Assembly: GCF_001417735.1 (NCBI RefSeq) | Contig: NZ_BBUZ01000022.1 | Coordinates: forward strand, 1 to 64,000 | Length of the DNA stretch: 64,000 nucleotides | Direction: 5' to 3' | Source of the DNA: Streptomyces sp. NBRC 110028 | GTDB lineage: Bacteria; Actinomycetota; Actinomycetes; Streptomycetales; Streptomycetaceae | In this document: positions 27,697 to 35,368 of the stretch, piece by piece | Layout: each line of letters begins with the position of its first letter | Position numbering within the stretch: position 1 is the first letter of the stretch | Program-made: the position numbers and the translations under genes | The notes under the pieces: model-generated | What the model was told of the DNA's origin: nothing | Databases searched by the model: none | The model's input: only the letters and a program-made list of their open reading frames with translations

Positions 27697-28641
27697 TCAG
27701 GCCGAGGCGGACGTCAGGAGGTCCAGTTCGGGCTTGGTGAGCCGGAGGTCGACCGAGGCCAGCAGGGCCGGGAGCTGGGCGGGGACGCGGGCGCTGGCGA
27801 TGGGGGCGACCACGGTCGGCTGGGCGGCGAGCCAGGCCAGGGCGACGGCGGCGTGGTCGGCGTCGTGGTTGGCGGCCACGTCGTCGAGGGCGGCGAGGAC
27901 CTTCTGGCCGCGCTCCGTCTCCAGGTGCTGGGCGGCGCCCGTGGAGCGGGCGCTGTCGACCGTGGTGCCGGGGCGGTACTTGCCGGTGAGGAAGCCGGAC
28001 GCGAGGGCGTAGTACGGGAGCGTCGCCAGGCCGTGGCGGGCGGCGACGTCGGCCAGGTCGCCTTCGAAAGTGTCGCGCGAGACCAGGTTGTAGTGGGGCT
28101 GGAGGGCGACGTAGCGGGCCAGGTTCTCCTGGGCGGAGAGGGCCAGGGAGGCTTCGAGGCGCTCGGGGGAGATGTTGGAGGCGGCGATCTCGCGGACCTT
28201 GCCCGCCCTCACCTGCTCGTCGAGGGTGGAGATGATCTCCTCCACCGGCACCGACGTGTCGTCGTAGTGGGTGTAGTAGAGGTCGATGTGGTCGGTGCCC
28301 AGGCGCTGGAGGGACTCGTCCAGGCCGGACTTGATGGCGGAGGAGGAGAGCCCGCGGGGCTCCGGGACGCCGGCGCCGACCTTGGTGGCGAGGACGATGT
28401 CGTCGCGGTTGCCCCGGGAGGCGAACCACTTGCCGAGGATGGTCTCGGACTCGCCGCCCTGGTTGCCGGGGGCCCAGGCGGAGTAGACGTCGGCGGTGTC
28501 GATGAAGTTGCCGCCCGCCGCCACGTAGGCGTCGAGCACCTCGAAGGACTCGGCCTCGTCGGCCGTCCAGCCGAAGACGTTGCCGCCCAGGGCGAGCGGG
28601 AAGACGGACAGATCGCCGATGGTCTTACGGGTGTCAGTCAT
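27697..28641 (-). CDS. Aldo/keto reductase
   Basis: 314 aa, full length. The TIM-barrel family motifs are in order: NFIDTADVYS with catalytic Asp and Tyr near 50-56, ATKVG with Lys near 85, and YYTHYDDTSVP with His near 125. It should reduce carbonyls with NADPH; the substrate is unknown. Monocistronic, with a non-coding gap downstream and the M23 peptidase 150 bp upstream. Confidence 0.9.
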   Translation of the reverse strand: MTDTRKTIGDLSVFPLALGGNVFGWTADEAESFEVLDAYVAAGGNFIDTADVYSAWAPGNQGGESETILGKWFASRGNRDDIVLATKVGAGVPEPRGLSSSAIKSGLDESLQRLGTDHIDLYYTHYDDTSVPVEEIISTLDEQVRAGKVREIAASNISPERLEASLALSAQENLARYVALQPHYNLVSRDTFEGDLADVAARHGLATLPYYALASGFLTGKYRPGTTVDSARSTGAAQHLETERGQKVLAALDDVAANHDADHAAVALAWLAAQPTVVAPIASARVPAQLPALLASVDLRLTKPELDLLTSASA

Positions 28642-28707
28642 ACGTCTTCACAACGCCCAGCGCGGAGGGGGTTATTCCACCGGAGGGGGCAGAGGGCGGA
28701 GAACGAA

Positions 28708-28753
28708 CCGGCGGCCCTGGCGTCAAGGGGGGAGAGAGCGCCAGAGCCGCCGG
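28708..28753 (-). terminator. Terminator hairpin after the M23 peptidase gene
   Basis: Inverted repeat CCGGCGGCCCTGGCG and CGCCAGAGCCGCCGG, one mismatch, 16-nt loop, about 40 bp beyond the minus-strand stop. Confidence 0.6.
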
Positions 28754-28791
28754 AGCGAGGGGCCGCCGGAAGCGACGGCCGGATCAGCGGG

Positions 28792-29955
28792 TCACGGGTT
28801 CAGCCCGTGGTCGCGCAGCCAGGGCATCGGGTCGATCGGCGAGCCGCCGCCCGGCCGCACCTCCAGGTGGAGGTGGGGGCCGGTCACGTTGCCCGTGGCG
28901 CCGACGCGGCCGATGGTCTCACCGGAGGACACCGTGCCCGAGGTGACGACCATGGACGACAGGTGGCAGTACCAGATCTCGGTGCCGTCATCGAGCTTGA
29001 GCACGATGCGGTAGCCGTACGAACCGGCCCAGCCCGCCTGGGTGATGGTGCCGCCGCCCACCGCCTTGACCGGGGTGCCGGTCGGGGCGGCGAAGTCCTG
29101 GCCGGTGTGGTCGGCGGACCACAGGTCGCCGGCCTGGCCGAAGCCCGCGGTCAGGGTGTACGAGGCGACGGGGAGGGTGAACCCGCCGGCCGTGGACGTC
29201 TTGGCGGGGCGGTCGGCGGCGGCCTTGGCCGCGGCCTCCTTCTCGGCCTCCGCCTTCTCCTTCGCCTCGGCGGCCTTCTTCTTGGCGGCGGCCTCGGCCT
29301 TCTTCTGCTCGGCCAGGTCGCGGGCCTTGGCGGCGGCCTTGGCCGCGTCGTCGGCGGCGGCCTTGGCGGCGGCTCGCGCGGCGGCCTCGCGCCGGTCGTC
29401 GTCCGCGGCGGTCTGCTGACTCTCGGCCTGCCGCAGGATGCGGGTGCGCAGCGCCTCGCCCGAGTCGGTGGCGCTGGTGGTGAGGGTGGCCGCGGCGGGC
29501 TGGGAGGAGTCCTCGTCGCCGGCCATCAGGGAGCCGATGCCGGGCAGGTCCTTGGCAGCGGGCAGCTGGGCCTTGACCTCGTCGGCGACGTGGGCGAGGT
29601 CCGGCATGGAGATCGGTATGGCCGGCCGGTCCTTGGCGCTCGCCATGCCGCCCGCGCCGACCGCCGCGATGACGCCGACGCCGAGGACGGCGCCGCTGCG
29701 GGCCATGGTCCCGCCGCGCTGCTTGACGACGCGGTGCTTGCCGCGCAGCGGGGCGATGGACTCCTCGGTCGGGTTCCACTCGTCCCAGACGGCTTCTTTG
29801 GCGCCGGAGAAATCATCCCCTTCAGCGCCGAGGCCGATCGTGGGCCGGGCGCCGGCTCCGGCGTCGAAGCCGACTCCGTACGCGGTCGCGGTGCCGATGC
29901 CGGTACCGGACGATCGGTACGGGGCCTCGTCCAGTACGGACCTGTTGGACGCCAC
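28792..29955 (-). CDS. M23-family peptidoglycan endopeptidase with Ala/Lys coiled coil
   Basis: 387 aa, GTG start. The N-terminus has a short hydrophobic segment near 80-100. A long Ala/Lys/Glu coiled coil spans about 165-245. The C-terminal LytM/M23 domain has HTGQDFAAP near 279 (H and D zinc ligands) and HLHLEVRP near 363. It cuts peptide cross-links in the cell wall and so takes part in growth or sporulation remodelling. A c-di-AMP riboswitch fills its leader. Confidence 0.92.
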   Translation of the reverse strand: MASNRSVLDEAPYRSSGTGIGTATAYGVGFDAGAGARPTIGLGAEGDDFSGAKEAVWDEWNPTEESIAPLRGKHRVVKQRGGTMARSGAVLGVGVIAAVGAGGMASAKDRPAIPISMPDLAHVADEVKAQLPAAKDLPGIGSLMAGDEDSSQPAAATLTTSATDSGEALRTRILRQAESQQTAADDDRREAAARAAAKAAADDAAKAAAKARDLAEQKKAEAAAKKKAAEAKEKAEAEKEAAAKAAADRPAKTSTAGGFTLPVASYTLTAGFGQAGDLWSADHTGQDFAAPTGTPVKAVGGGTITQAGWAGSYGYRIVLKLDDGTEIWYCHLSSMVVTSGTVSSGETIGRVGATGNVTGPHLHLEVRPGGGSPIDPMPWLRDHGLNP

Positions 29956-29969
29956 CGGGGCGCACTCCT

Positions 29970-30090
29970 TTCCTTCCCTCTCGCCTACCGGGTTAGCTGA
30001 CGGGTTCGGAGCAGGAAGGTCTCCTACGGGTCAGGTTCGACCCGATTCACCCCAAGGTGGTGGTTCCCCGGTTCCCTGTGCCGCGGCTGC
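29970..30090 (-). promoter_or_regulatory. ydaO/yuaA-type c-di-AMP riboswitch
   Basis: Read on the minus strand, the M23 leader contains CCGGGGAACC, then GGGGTGAATCGGG, then CGAACCCGTCAGCTAACC and GGTAGGCGAGAG, followed by the ribosome binding site GGAAAGGAG. These are the conserved blocks of the ydaO class in the right order and position. In actinomycetes this class controls cell-wall hydrolase genes and turns expression off when c-di-AMP is bound. Boundaries are approximate. Confidence 0.88.
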
Positions 30091-30382
30091 TACCACCGTG
30101 GTGCGTGGTGCTGCCGGTGGTGCTGTCGCTGCACGTACGGGATTCGGCGACGGCGCACGGTGCCGCCTCTGCGACGGCTGTGCCGACCGCGCTGCGTTAT
30201 CGAACGTTAATAGAGAGCGCGACATGATTCCAAGCTCTTCTGAAGAATTCGCGCAGCTTTGGGATGAACTTAGTAAGCACCGAGGGACAAGTGGGGGCGT
30301 ATCACCCCAGTTGAAAAGGGATGGCAAAAACCTCTGGAGAGCTGATCGTGCGTCAATCGTTATGCGCACCCGTCACGGTTGG

Positions 30383-31645
30383 CTACGGTCCGTGTCCACC
30401 GGCGGGCGGCGGCGTTCCGTTCGGTCCGGGCGGGCGCCGGACCGCGAGGAGTGCCATGTCGTCCGAGGCCTCCCCGCCCGCATGCCGCACGACGTCCTCC
30501 ACCAGCGCGTCGAGCAGCCCGCCCGGCCCGGGGAAGCGGCGGCCGCGCAGCCGCTCCTCCGGTACGTAGAACGCGCCGTGCCGGTCGCGGGCCTCGGTCA
30601 CCCCGTCCGTGAACAGCAGCAGCGTCGCGTCCTCGGGGAACCGCAGCTCCGTCACCCGGTCGGGCCACGCGCCCAGTTCGCCCATGCCCAGCGGCAGCGC
30701 GGCCGTCTCCGGCTCCAGGGACCGCACCTCGCCGTCGCCGGGCAGCAGCAGCGGCGGGGGGTGGCCGCGGTTGATGAGGCGGAGGGTGGAGTCGCCGCGC
30801 GGGATCTCGCCGAGGACGGCGGTGGTGAACCCCTCGAACGCTTCCAGCTCGGCCCGCCGCGCGCCCTCGCGCCGCAGTGCCCGCTCCAGCCGCCCCGCCA
30901 GCCCCTCCAGCGTCGCCTCCTGCTCCGCCGCCTCCCGGAAGGCGCCGATGAGGACGGCGACGACCTCCACGGCCTGCAGCCCCTTGCCGCGCACGTCCCC
31001 GACGAGCAGCCGTACGCCGTGCGGGGTGTCCTGCACCGCGTACAGGTCGCCGCCGATCGCCGCGTACCGCTCGGCCGCCACATAGCGCGCCGCGACGTCC
31101 AGCCCGGCGATGCGGGCGGGCGGTACGGGCAGCACGGCCCGCTGCGCCGCCTCCGCGATGCCGCGCGCCGAGGCCAGCCGGCGGTCGCCGCGGCGGACGA
31201 CGCGGTTGATCACGAGCGCGAGCAGCGCGACGGTGGCCACCGTGGCGATCTCGGTCGCGGCCTGGGTCGGGTCCTTCACACCGTGCAGTTCGGCCAGCAG
31301 GCATACGGCGGTGAGGGCGAGGACCGCGGTGGCGACGGTCTGCCGCAGCGGGAAGAGGGAGGCGGCGGCCAGCGGGGCCGCGGCGAAGAAGGGGGAGGCG
31401 GTGTACGGGGCCGGGGCGGCGAGGTCGAAGGCGACGCCACCGAGCAGGAGGACGGCGGGGGTCCAGCGGATCGGCCGACGCCCCGCCGAGGCCTCGACGG
31501 CCTCCTCGGCGGTGACGAGTCCGGCGGCCACGCCCGGGGACTCGGCGGCGGCCGTACGGGCGGGCGCACGCGTGGGCGTACGGACGAGCCTACGGCCGTG
31601 CGTACGGGCGCCCGTACGAGCCCTGCTCCCTCGCACCCGCGCCAC
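30383..31645 (-). CDS. Membrane PP2C/SpoIIE-type serine phosphatase
   Basis: About 420 aa from a GTG at 31645. The start is uncertain: the frame is open to 32170 and several GTG codons occur. An Arg-rich N-terminus is followed by four to five membrane segments (about 60-160). A SpoIIE-type PP2C domain runs about 190-405 (AIGGDLYAVQ, VGDVRGKGLQAVEVV, NRGHPPPLL, LLLFTDGVTEARD, SDDMALLAV). It should dephosphorylate a regulatory protein such as an anti-anti-sigma factor. No partner gene adjoins. Confidence 0.85.
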   Translation of the reverse strand: MARVRGSRARTGARTHGRRLVRTPTRAPARTAAAESPGVAAGLVTAEEAVEASAGRRPIRWTPAVLLLGGVAFDLAAPAPYTASPFFAAAPLAAASLFPLRQTVATAVLALTAVCLLAELHGVKDPTQAATEIATVATVALLALVINRVVRRGDRRLASARGIAEAAQRAVLPVPPARIAGLDVAARYVAAERYAAIGGDLYAVQDTPHGVRLLVGDVRGKGLQAVEVVAVLIGAFREAAEQEATLEGLAGRLERALRREGARRAELEAFEGFTTAVLGEIPRGDSTLRLINRGHPPPLLLPGDGEVRSLEPETAALPLGMGELGAWPDRVTELRFPEDATLLLFTDGVTEARDRHGAFYVPEERLRGRRFPGPGGLLDALVEDVVRHAGGEASDDMALLAVRRPPGPNGTPPPAGGHGP

Positions 31646-31760
31646 CGGCCTGTCTCGCTTTCGCTGGTTCGTGCCCCCGCCCTCAGGCTTCCGGTCGCGC
31701 GGGCGGGGTGCGAGCCGGTGGCGGCCATGTGGGTGCGTCACCGCACACACAAGACGCCGA

Positions 31761-31791
31761 GCGGCCCCGGACGGCAAGCGTCCGGGGCCGC
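31761..31791 (-). terminator. Terminator hairpin after the first Cys-repeat gene
   Basis: Perfect 13-bp stem, arms GCGGCCCCGGACG and CGTCCGGGGCCGC with a 5-nt loop, about 40 bp past the minus-strand stop. Confidence 0.65.
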
Positions 31792-31829
31792 GGGGTGAGC
31801 CGTGGCATCCGCCAGGGCTCGGGTGAGCG

Positions 31830-32213
31830 TCAGCCGCGGCCGTAGCCACCGCCGTAGCCGCCGGCGTTGCCGAGGGCGATGTTGGTGCAGTTGCTGCCAC
31901 CGGTGATGTCACCCGAGCTGGCGAGACCGCCGATGTTGGTGACGAGGCCGGTGGACGTGTCGCAGTCGTTGGCCTGGATGGCCGCGGTGCCTTGGGTGTA
32001 GTTGAGGCAGTTACCGGAGAACGAGATGTCACCCGTGGTGGCGCCCACAGCCGTGTTGACGATCGGACCGACGGCCGTGTCACACGAGTTGGTCTGGATC
32101 GCTCCGAAGGGGTCGAAGCCCCCGAAACCGTGGGCGGACGCCCCGCCCGCGCTCCCCAGGACCAGGGCACCTGCCGCCACGGTCAGGACAGCAAGCTTCT
32201 TTCCGATGTTCAC
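31830..32213 (-). CDS. Small secreted two-Cys-repeat protein (paralogue 1)
   Basis: 127 aa from GTG behind CTGGAGG. A signal peptide ends near GGASA/HG (about residue 27). The mature part holds two repeats of about 40 aa, each with the pattern Q-x-N-x-CDT and a later second Cys (QTNSCDTAVGPI to NCLNY, QANDCDTSTG to NCTNI). The tail is Gly/Tyr-rich (GGYGGGYGRG). Three similar proteins follow at 33.5-35.3 kb on the other strand. Each repeat could be closed by a disulfide. No known family recognised; probably extracellular. Confidence 0.8.
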   Translation of the reverse strand: MNIGKKLAVLTVAAGALVLGSAGGASAHGFGGFDPFGAIQTNSCDTAVGPIVNTAVGATTGDISFSGNCLNYTQGTAAIQANDCDTSTGLVTNIGGLASSGDITGGSNCTNIALGNAGGYGGGYGRG

Positions 32214-32350
32214 GAGATTTCCTCCAGAAGAGCCGAATCCGCGGAAAACCACACATTGCGATTCAACGAAAGGACATCCGCGACATCGGGGAGGCGCGCA
32301 CGCACTTCACCCGATGGGCCCACTGTCGGATCATTCCGGAGTAGGAAAAT

Positions 32351-33121
32351 TCAGAGGTCGACGCCGAGGGTGCGGGCGTGGCGGTCGGCCGCCAGCTCCG
32401 CCGACACCTCGTCGAGGTACACCTCGCACACCAGCCGCCCGTCCCGGGTCAGGTTGTGCTCCAGCTCCCACAGCACGATCTCGTCCCCGCCGGCGAGCAG
32501 GAAGGCGTGCTCGTAGAAACGGCACCAGGTGGCGCCGGGGCCGCCGGAGCGGCGGCGCGGCTTGGGGGCGAGGGCGATGTCATGGGCGAACGCGGTCGCC
32601 AGCAACCGCTCGGTCTCCTCCCCCGGCCGGTCCGGGTTCTCCGCGCGGCGCAGTACGCGGCGGGCGTGGTCGGCCGAGTCGTCGGCGACGTACGCACGCT
32701 GGGCGCCCGGGGGCTCGGCGGCCTGGAGCATCTGGTCCGGCAGCCACAGCGGTAACCCGTCCAGCTCCTCCCAGCGGGCACCGCCGATGCACCGGTGGAC
32801 GCGGCGCTCGGCGAGCTCCAGGGCGTCCTCGCCCGCGTACAGCTCGAACAGCGGGCGGTCGTCCGGGCCGGTGTTGTGCTCCAGCTCCCACAGCAGCAGG
32901 CTGCCGCCGTCGGGCAGCAGGAAGACATGCCGGTACGTCGTGTACCCGCGCGGACCTGACGGCTCGTTGCACTGCCGGCAGGAACGCAGCTCGGACTGGT
33001 GCATCAGGGCGCTCCGCGCCCGGGTCAGCACCGCCTCGCCGATCTCGAAGCCGTTCTGCGCACGGGCCAGTAACCCGTCCATCAGCTCGGCGGGGGTTCC
33101 CCCCGCTCCTGAGTGCCCCAC
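32351..33121 (-). CDS. DUF6227-like Streptomyces protein with internal duplication
   Basis: 256 aa from GTG behind GGAGGAGAG. Two halves share a motif: YRHVFLLPDGGSLLLWELEH near 85 and YEHAFLLAGGDEIVLWELEH near 215, each followed by an acidic strand and an Arg/His helix. There is a CRQC pair near 68. No signal peptide, so cytoplasmic. It matches the Streptomyces DUF6227 type; function is unknown. Confidence 0.75.
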   Translation of the reverse strand: MGHSGAGGTPAELMDGLLARAQNGFEIGEAVLTRARSALMHQSELRSCRQCNEPSGPRGYTTYRHVFLLPDGGSLLLWELEHNTGPDDRPLFELYAGEDALELAERRVHRCIGGARWEELDGLPLWLPDQMLQAAEPPGAQRAYVADDSADHARRVLRRAENPDRPGEETERLLATAFAHDIALAPKPRRRSGGPGATWCRFYEHAFLLAGGDEIVLWELEHNLTRDGRLVCEVYLDEVSAELAADRHARTLGVDL

Positions 33122-33543
33122 GTCTCTCCTCCCGCCCCCGGGTGACTCCCTCGCGCACTTAGCGTAGCGGTGTGAACACGCGCCGCGCCTGTGGTTGCGC
33201 GAAGCAGCCGGTCGGACTTGTGCCTCACTCACTCCTGCGCCGTGAGGTCAGGATGTATCACTCGTTCGGCGGGCCGAACAACCCGGAATGTCATGCTCCG
33301 GAAACTCGGCGGCCATCGCCGGGACACCACCATGGCCCGCCACCAGCCGCCCCCGGGCCTCCCGGACCACTTCCCCGGGATTTCCCATAAAGGCGCCAAG
33401 CTCACGGCTCCCTGAAGGCCTGTCATATGAGGGACAGCCTATGCCAGACGGGTGAAGTGAGGTGCCTGCCCAGTGCCTTTTCTGATTACTTTCGTTGAGT
33501 CAGGCGTCCGTGAATCCGCGGAAGAAACCACACGGAGGATTTA
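33122..33543. other. 422-bp gap between DUF6227 and Cys-repeat paralogue 2
   Basis: Both neighbours read outward, so it should contain two promoters. A GTG-started frame of about 70 codons begins near 33172 but has no domain and is His/Pro-rich; I do not call it. The last 100 bp, with lower GC, lead into the GGAGG site of the next gene. Confidence 0.5.
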
Positions 33544-33891
33544 GTGAACATCGGCAAGAAGGCAGCGCTTCTGACCGCCGCGGCCGGCGCGCTGGTCATC
33601 GTCGGCTCGACTGGCGCGAGCGCCAACAACTGGCTGAGCAGCGGGACCACTCAGTCCAACAGCTGCGACACCGCCACCGGCTCGATCTACCTCGGGAGCA
33701 TCACCGGCCCGACGGGCGACACGAACATCGGGTCCGATTGCGTCAACTTCACCAACAGCCGGGCCGCGGTGCAGAGCAACGACTGCGACACCGCCACCGG
33801 CCCGATCACCATCGGCGGGATCTCCGGTCCCACGGGCGACCTCGACGTCGGCAGCAAGTGCGCCAACATCGCCCTCAACGACAACCCGTGA
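33544..33891 (+). CDS. Small secreted two-Cys-repeat protein (paralogue 2)
   Basis: 115 aa, GTG start behind GGAGG. A signal peptide (MNIGKKAALLTAAAGALV) ends near GASA/NN. Two nearly identical repeats follow: QSNSCDTATG-I-x-GPTGD-DC and QSNDCDTATGPI-GPTGD-KC. It is the most regular member of the family and shows the consensus: QSNxCDTATGpI, then GPTGDxxxGSxC. Same order and strand as paralogues 3 and 4. Confidence 0.82.
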   Translation: MNIGKKAALLTAAAGALVIVGSTGASANNWLSSGTTQSNSCDTATGSIYLGSITGPTGDTNIGSDCVNFTNSRAAVQSNDCDTATGPITIGGISGPTGDLDVGSKCANIALNDNP

Positions 33892-33897
33892 GGCGCT

Positions 33898-33990
33898 GAC
33901 CGACCGGTAGTGTTCCGGTCCGGCCGGAACACCACCGGTCGGTCACCACCGGGCAGCGGCCCTGGAAGCACGCCTTCCAGGGCCGCTGCC
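33898..33990 (+). terminator. Two consecutive terminator hairpins after paralogue 2
   Basis: First hairpin 33898-33944: 21-bp arms beginning GACCGACCGGT, one mismatch. Second 33952-33990: a perfect 17-bp stem beginning GGCAGCGGCCCTGGAAG. They separate paralogues 2 and 3 into distinct transcripts. Confidence 0.75.
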
Positions 33991-34126
33991 ACGCAAAAGG
34001 GCGGCAACAGCTTTCAGTTTTGTGCGCCGAACGGGTACAGCTGCCGCCGGTTTCTGGGCCTCAGCACGCCGCCATCGTCGGCCAGATGTTTGCTGATATC
34101 ACGAAGAACTCACATGGAGGCTCTTT

Positions 34127-34627
34127 ATGCATATGCGCAAGAGGACAGCGATTCTCATGGCGGCAGTGACCGCACTGGCCATCGGTGGCGCAGGAGCGGC
34201 CGAGGCCACCGGCGGAGGCACCGTCCAGGGAAATCGCTGCGACAACAACTCACTCCTCGGCGAGATCACCATCGCCGGGACAACCGACATCACCAACGAG
34301 ACCGAGTGCGTCAACTACGCCAAGTCGGGCGTGGCCGAGCAGAGCAATCGCTGCCGGACGAACTCGGTGATCGGCCCCGTCAACATCTCACTGGCGCCCG
34401 GGACCGACATCACCCACAGGACCAACTGCATCAATTACGTGGAGTCCGGCGATGGCGTCCGGAAGCAGACCAACCGGTGCCGAACGACGTCGCTGACCGG
34501 CCCCATCAACATCGCCGCCCCCGGAAACAAGATCACCACCGAGACCAATTGCATCATTCTGGCCGGTGACGACGATCCCGAGAACGGAGAGAAGGGCGGA
34601 GGCAACGGCGAGCACGAGAGCCGCTGA
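34127..34627 (+). CDS. Small secreted Cys-repeat protein with three repeats (paralogue 3)
   Basis: 166 aa from ATG behind GGAGG (spacing 6). Signal peptide about 1-26. Three repeats of about 40 aa: GNRCDNNSLLGEI to ECVNY, SNRCRTNSVIGPV to NCINY, and TNRCRTTSLTGPI to NCIIL, each with two Cys. The CDT of the other paralogues is replaced by C-D/R-T/N. The Glu/Gly-rich tail ends GGNGEHESR. This is the most divergent member. Confidence 0.8.
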   Translation: MHMRKRTAILMAAVTALAIGGAGAAEATGGGTVQGNRCDNNSLLGEITIAGTTDITNETECVNYAKSGVAEQSNRCRTNSVIGPVNISLAPGTDITHRTNCINYVESGDGVRKQTNRCRTTSLTGPINIAAPGNKITTETNCIILAGDDDPENGEKGGGNGEHESR

Positions 34628-34640
34628 GTTCACCTCTATT

Positions 34641-34684
34641 ATGCGCACGACCCTCGGATTTCTTTTACCGGGGGTCGTGCGCAT
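34641..34684 (+). terminator. Terminator hairpin after paralogue 3
   Basis: Arms ATGCGCACGACCC and GGGTCGTGCGCAT enclose a loop whose base also pairs (CGG with CCG). A T-rich stretch lies in the loop. Confidence 0.65.
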
Positions 34685-34838
34685 GCTCACACCGACCACA
34701 CTTTCGACCCCTTTGGAGAAGATATCCTTACTACGGCGCCCGGGTGAAGCTGCGAGGCACCCCGATCCCTTCGCCATTCGCCTTCGTTATTAAGGCATCT
34801 GCGGAATTCGCGGAAGAGCTAAACGGAGGCAAAACCCC

Positions 34839-35297
34839 ATGCAGATTGGTAAGAAGGCAGCCCTTATGGCCGCTGCTGCCGGTGCGATGGTCATCGGCAG
34901 CGCAGCGGGCGCCAGCGCCCACGGTGCGTTCGGGCCGGGCGGTCCCTCGCAGAGCAACGCGTGTGACAGCAACGCCGGCTCGCTGACCGTTGGCGACATC
35001 CTCGGCCCGACGGATGAAACCGACTTCAGCTCGGACTGCCTGAACTTCACCAACCAGACCGGCGACGTGTCCCAGAGCAACGACTGCGACACCGCCACCG
35101 GCCCGATCACCCTCAGCGGCATCACGGGCCCCACCGGCGACGTCGACCTCGGCAGCCACTGCACCAACCTCGCCATCTCCGACCCGCCGGCGATCGTGGT
35201 CAAGCAGGTGGAGAAGAAGGACAAGCACCACAAGGCCGTGAAGAAGGAAAAGAAGGCCAAGAAGCACGCCAAGAAGAAGGTGCACGGCCACCACTGA
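34839..35297 (+). CDS. Small secreted two-Cys-repeat protein with Lys/His tail (paralogue 4)
   Basis: 152 aa from ATG behind CGGAGG. Signal peptide ends near GASA/HG. Two repeats: QSNACDSNAGSL to DCLNF and QSNDCDTATGPI to HCTNL. The last 35 residues are a strongly cationic Lys/His tail (KKEKKAKKHAKKK) absent from the paralogues; it could bind anionic wall polymers or DNA. Location outside the cell is predicted from the signal peptide. Confidence 0.82.
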   Translation: MQIGKKAALMAAAAGAMVIGSAAGASAHGAFGPGGPSQSNACDSNAGSLTVGDILGPTDETDFSSDCLNFTNQTGDVSQSNDCDTATGPITLSGITGPTGDVDLGSHCTNLAISDPPAIVVKQVEKKDKHHKAVKKEKKAKKHAKKKVHGHH

Positions 35298-35305
35298 GAC
35301 GGCCT

Positions 35306-35362
35306 CGCACGCGACCGCGGCCCCGGAAGCAGCACTCGCTTCCGGGGCCGCGGTCGCGTGCG
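35306..35362. terminator. 25-bp perfect bidirectional terminator
   Basis: A perfect 25-bp inverted repeat (left arm 35306-35330, right arm 35338-35362, 7-nt loop) sits between convergent paralogue 4 and the minus-strand beta-helix gene, and should end both transcripts. Confidence 0.85.
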
Positions 35363-35368
35363 GACGAG

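Noticed and set aside
27080..28429. 449-codon frame antisense to the aldo/keto reductase
   Set aside because: Arg/Pro-rich shadow frame overlapping two recognised genes.
29438..31798. 786-codon plus-strand frame across the riboswitch and the PP2C gene
   Set aside because: Crosses a structured RNA and a real gene on the other strand; no domain.
33172..33390. 72-codon GTG frame between DUF6227 and Cys-repeat paralogue 2
   Set aside because: No family, His/Pro-rich end, no good ribosome binding site; could be real but unsupported.
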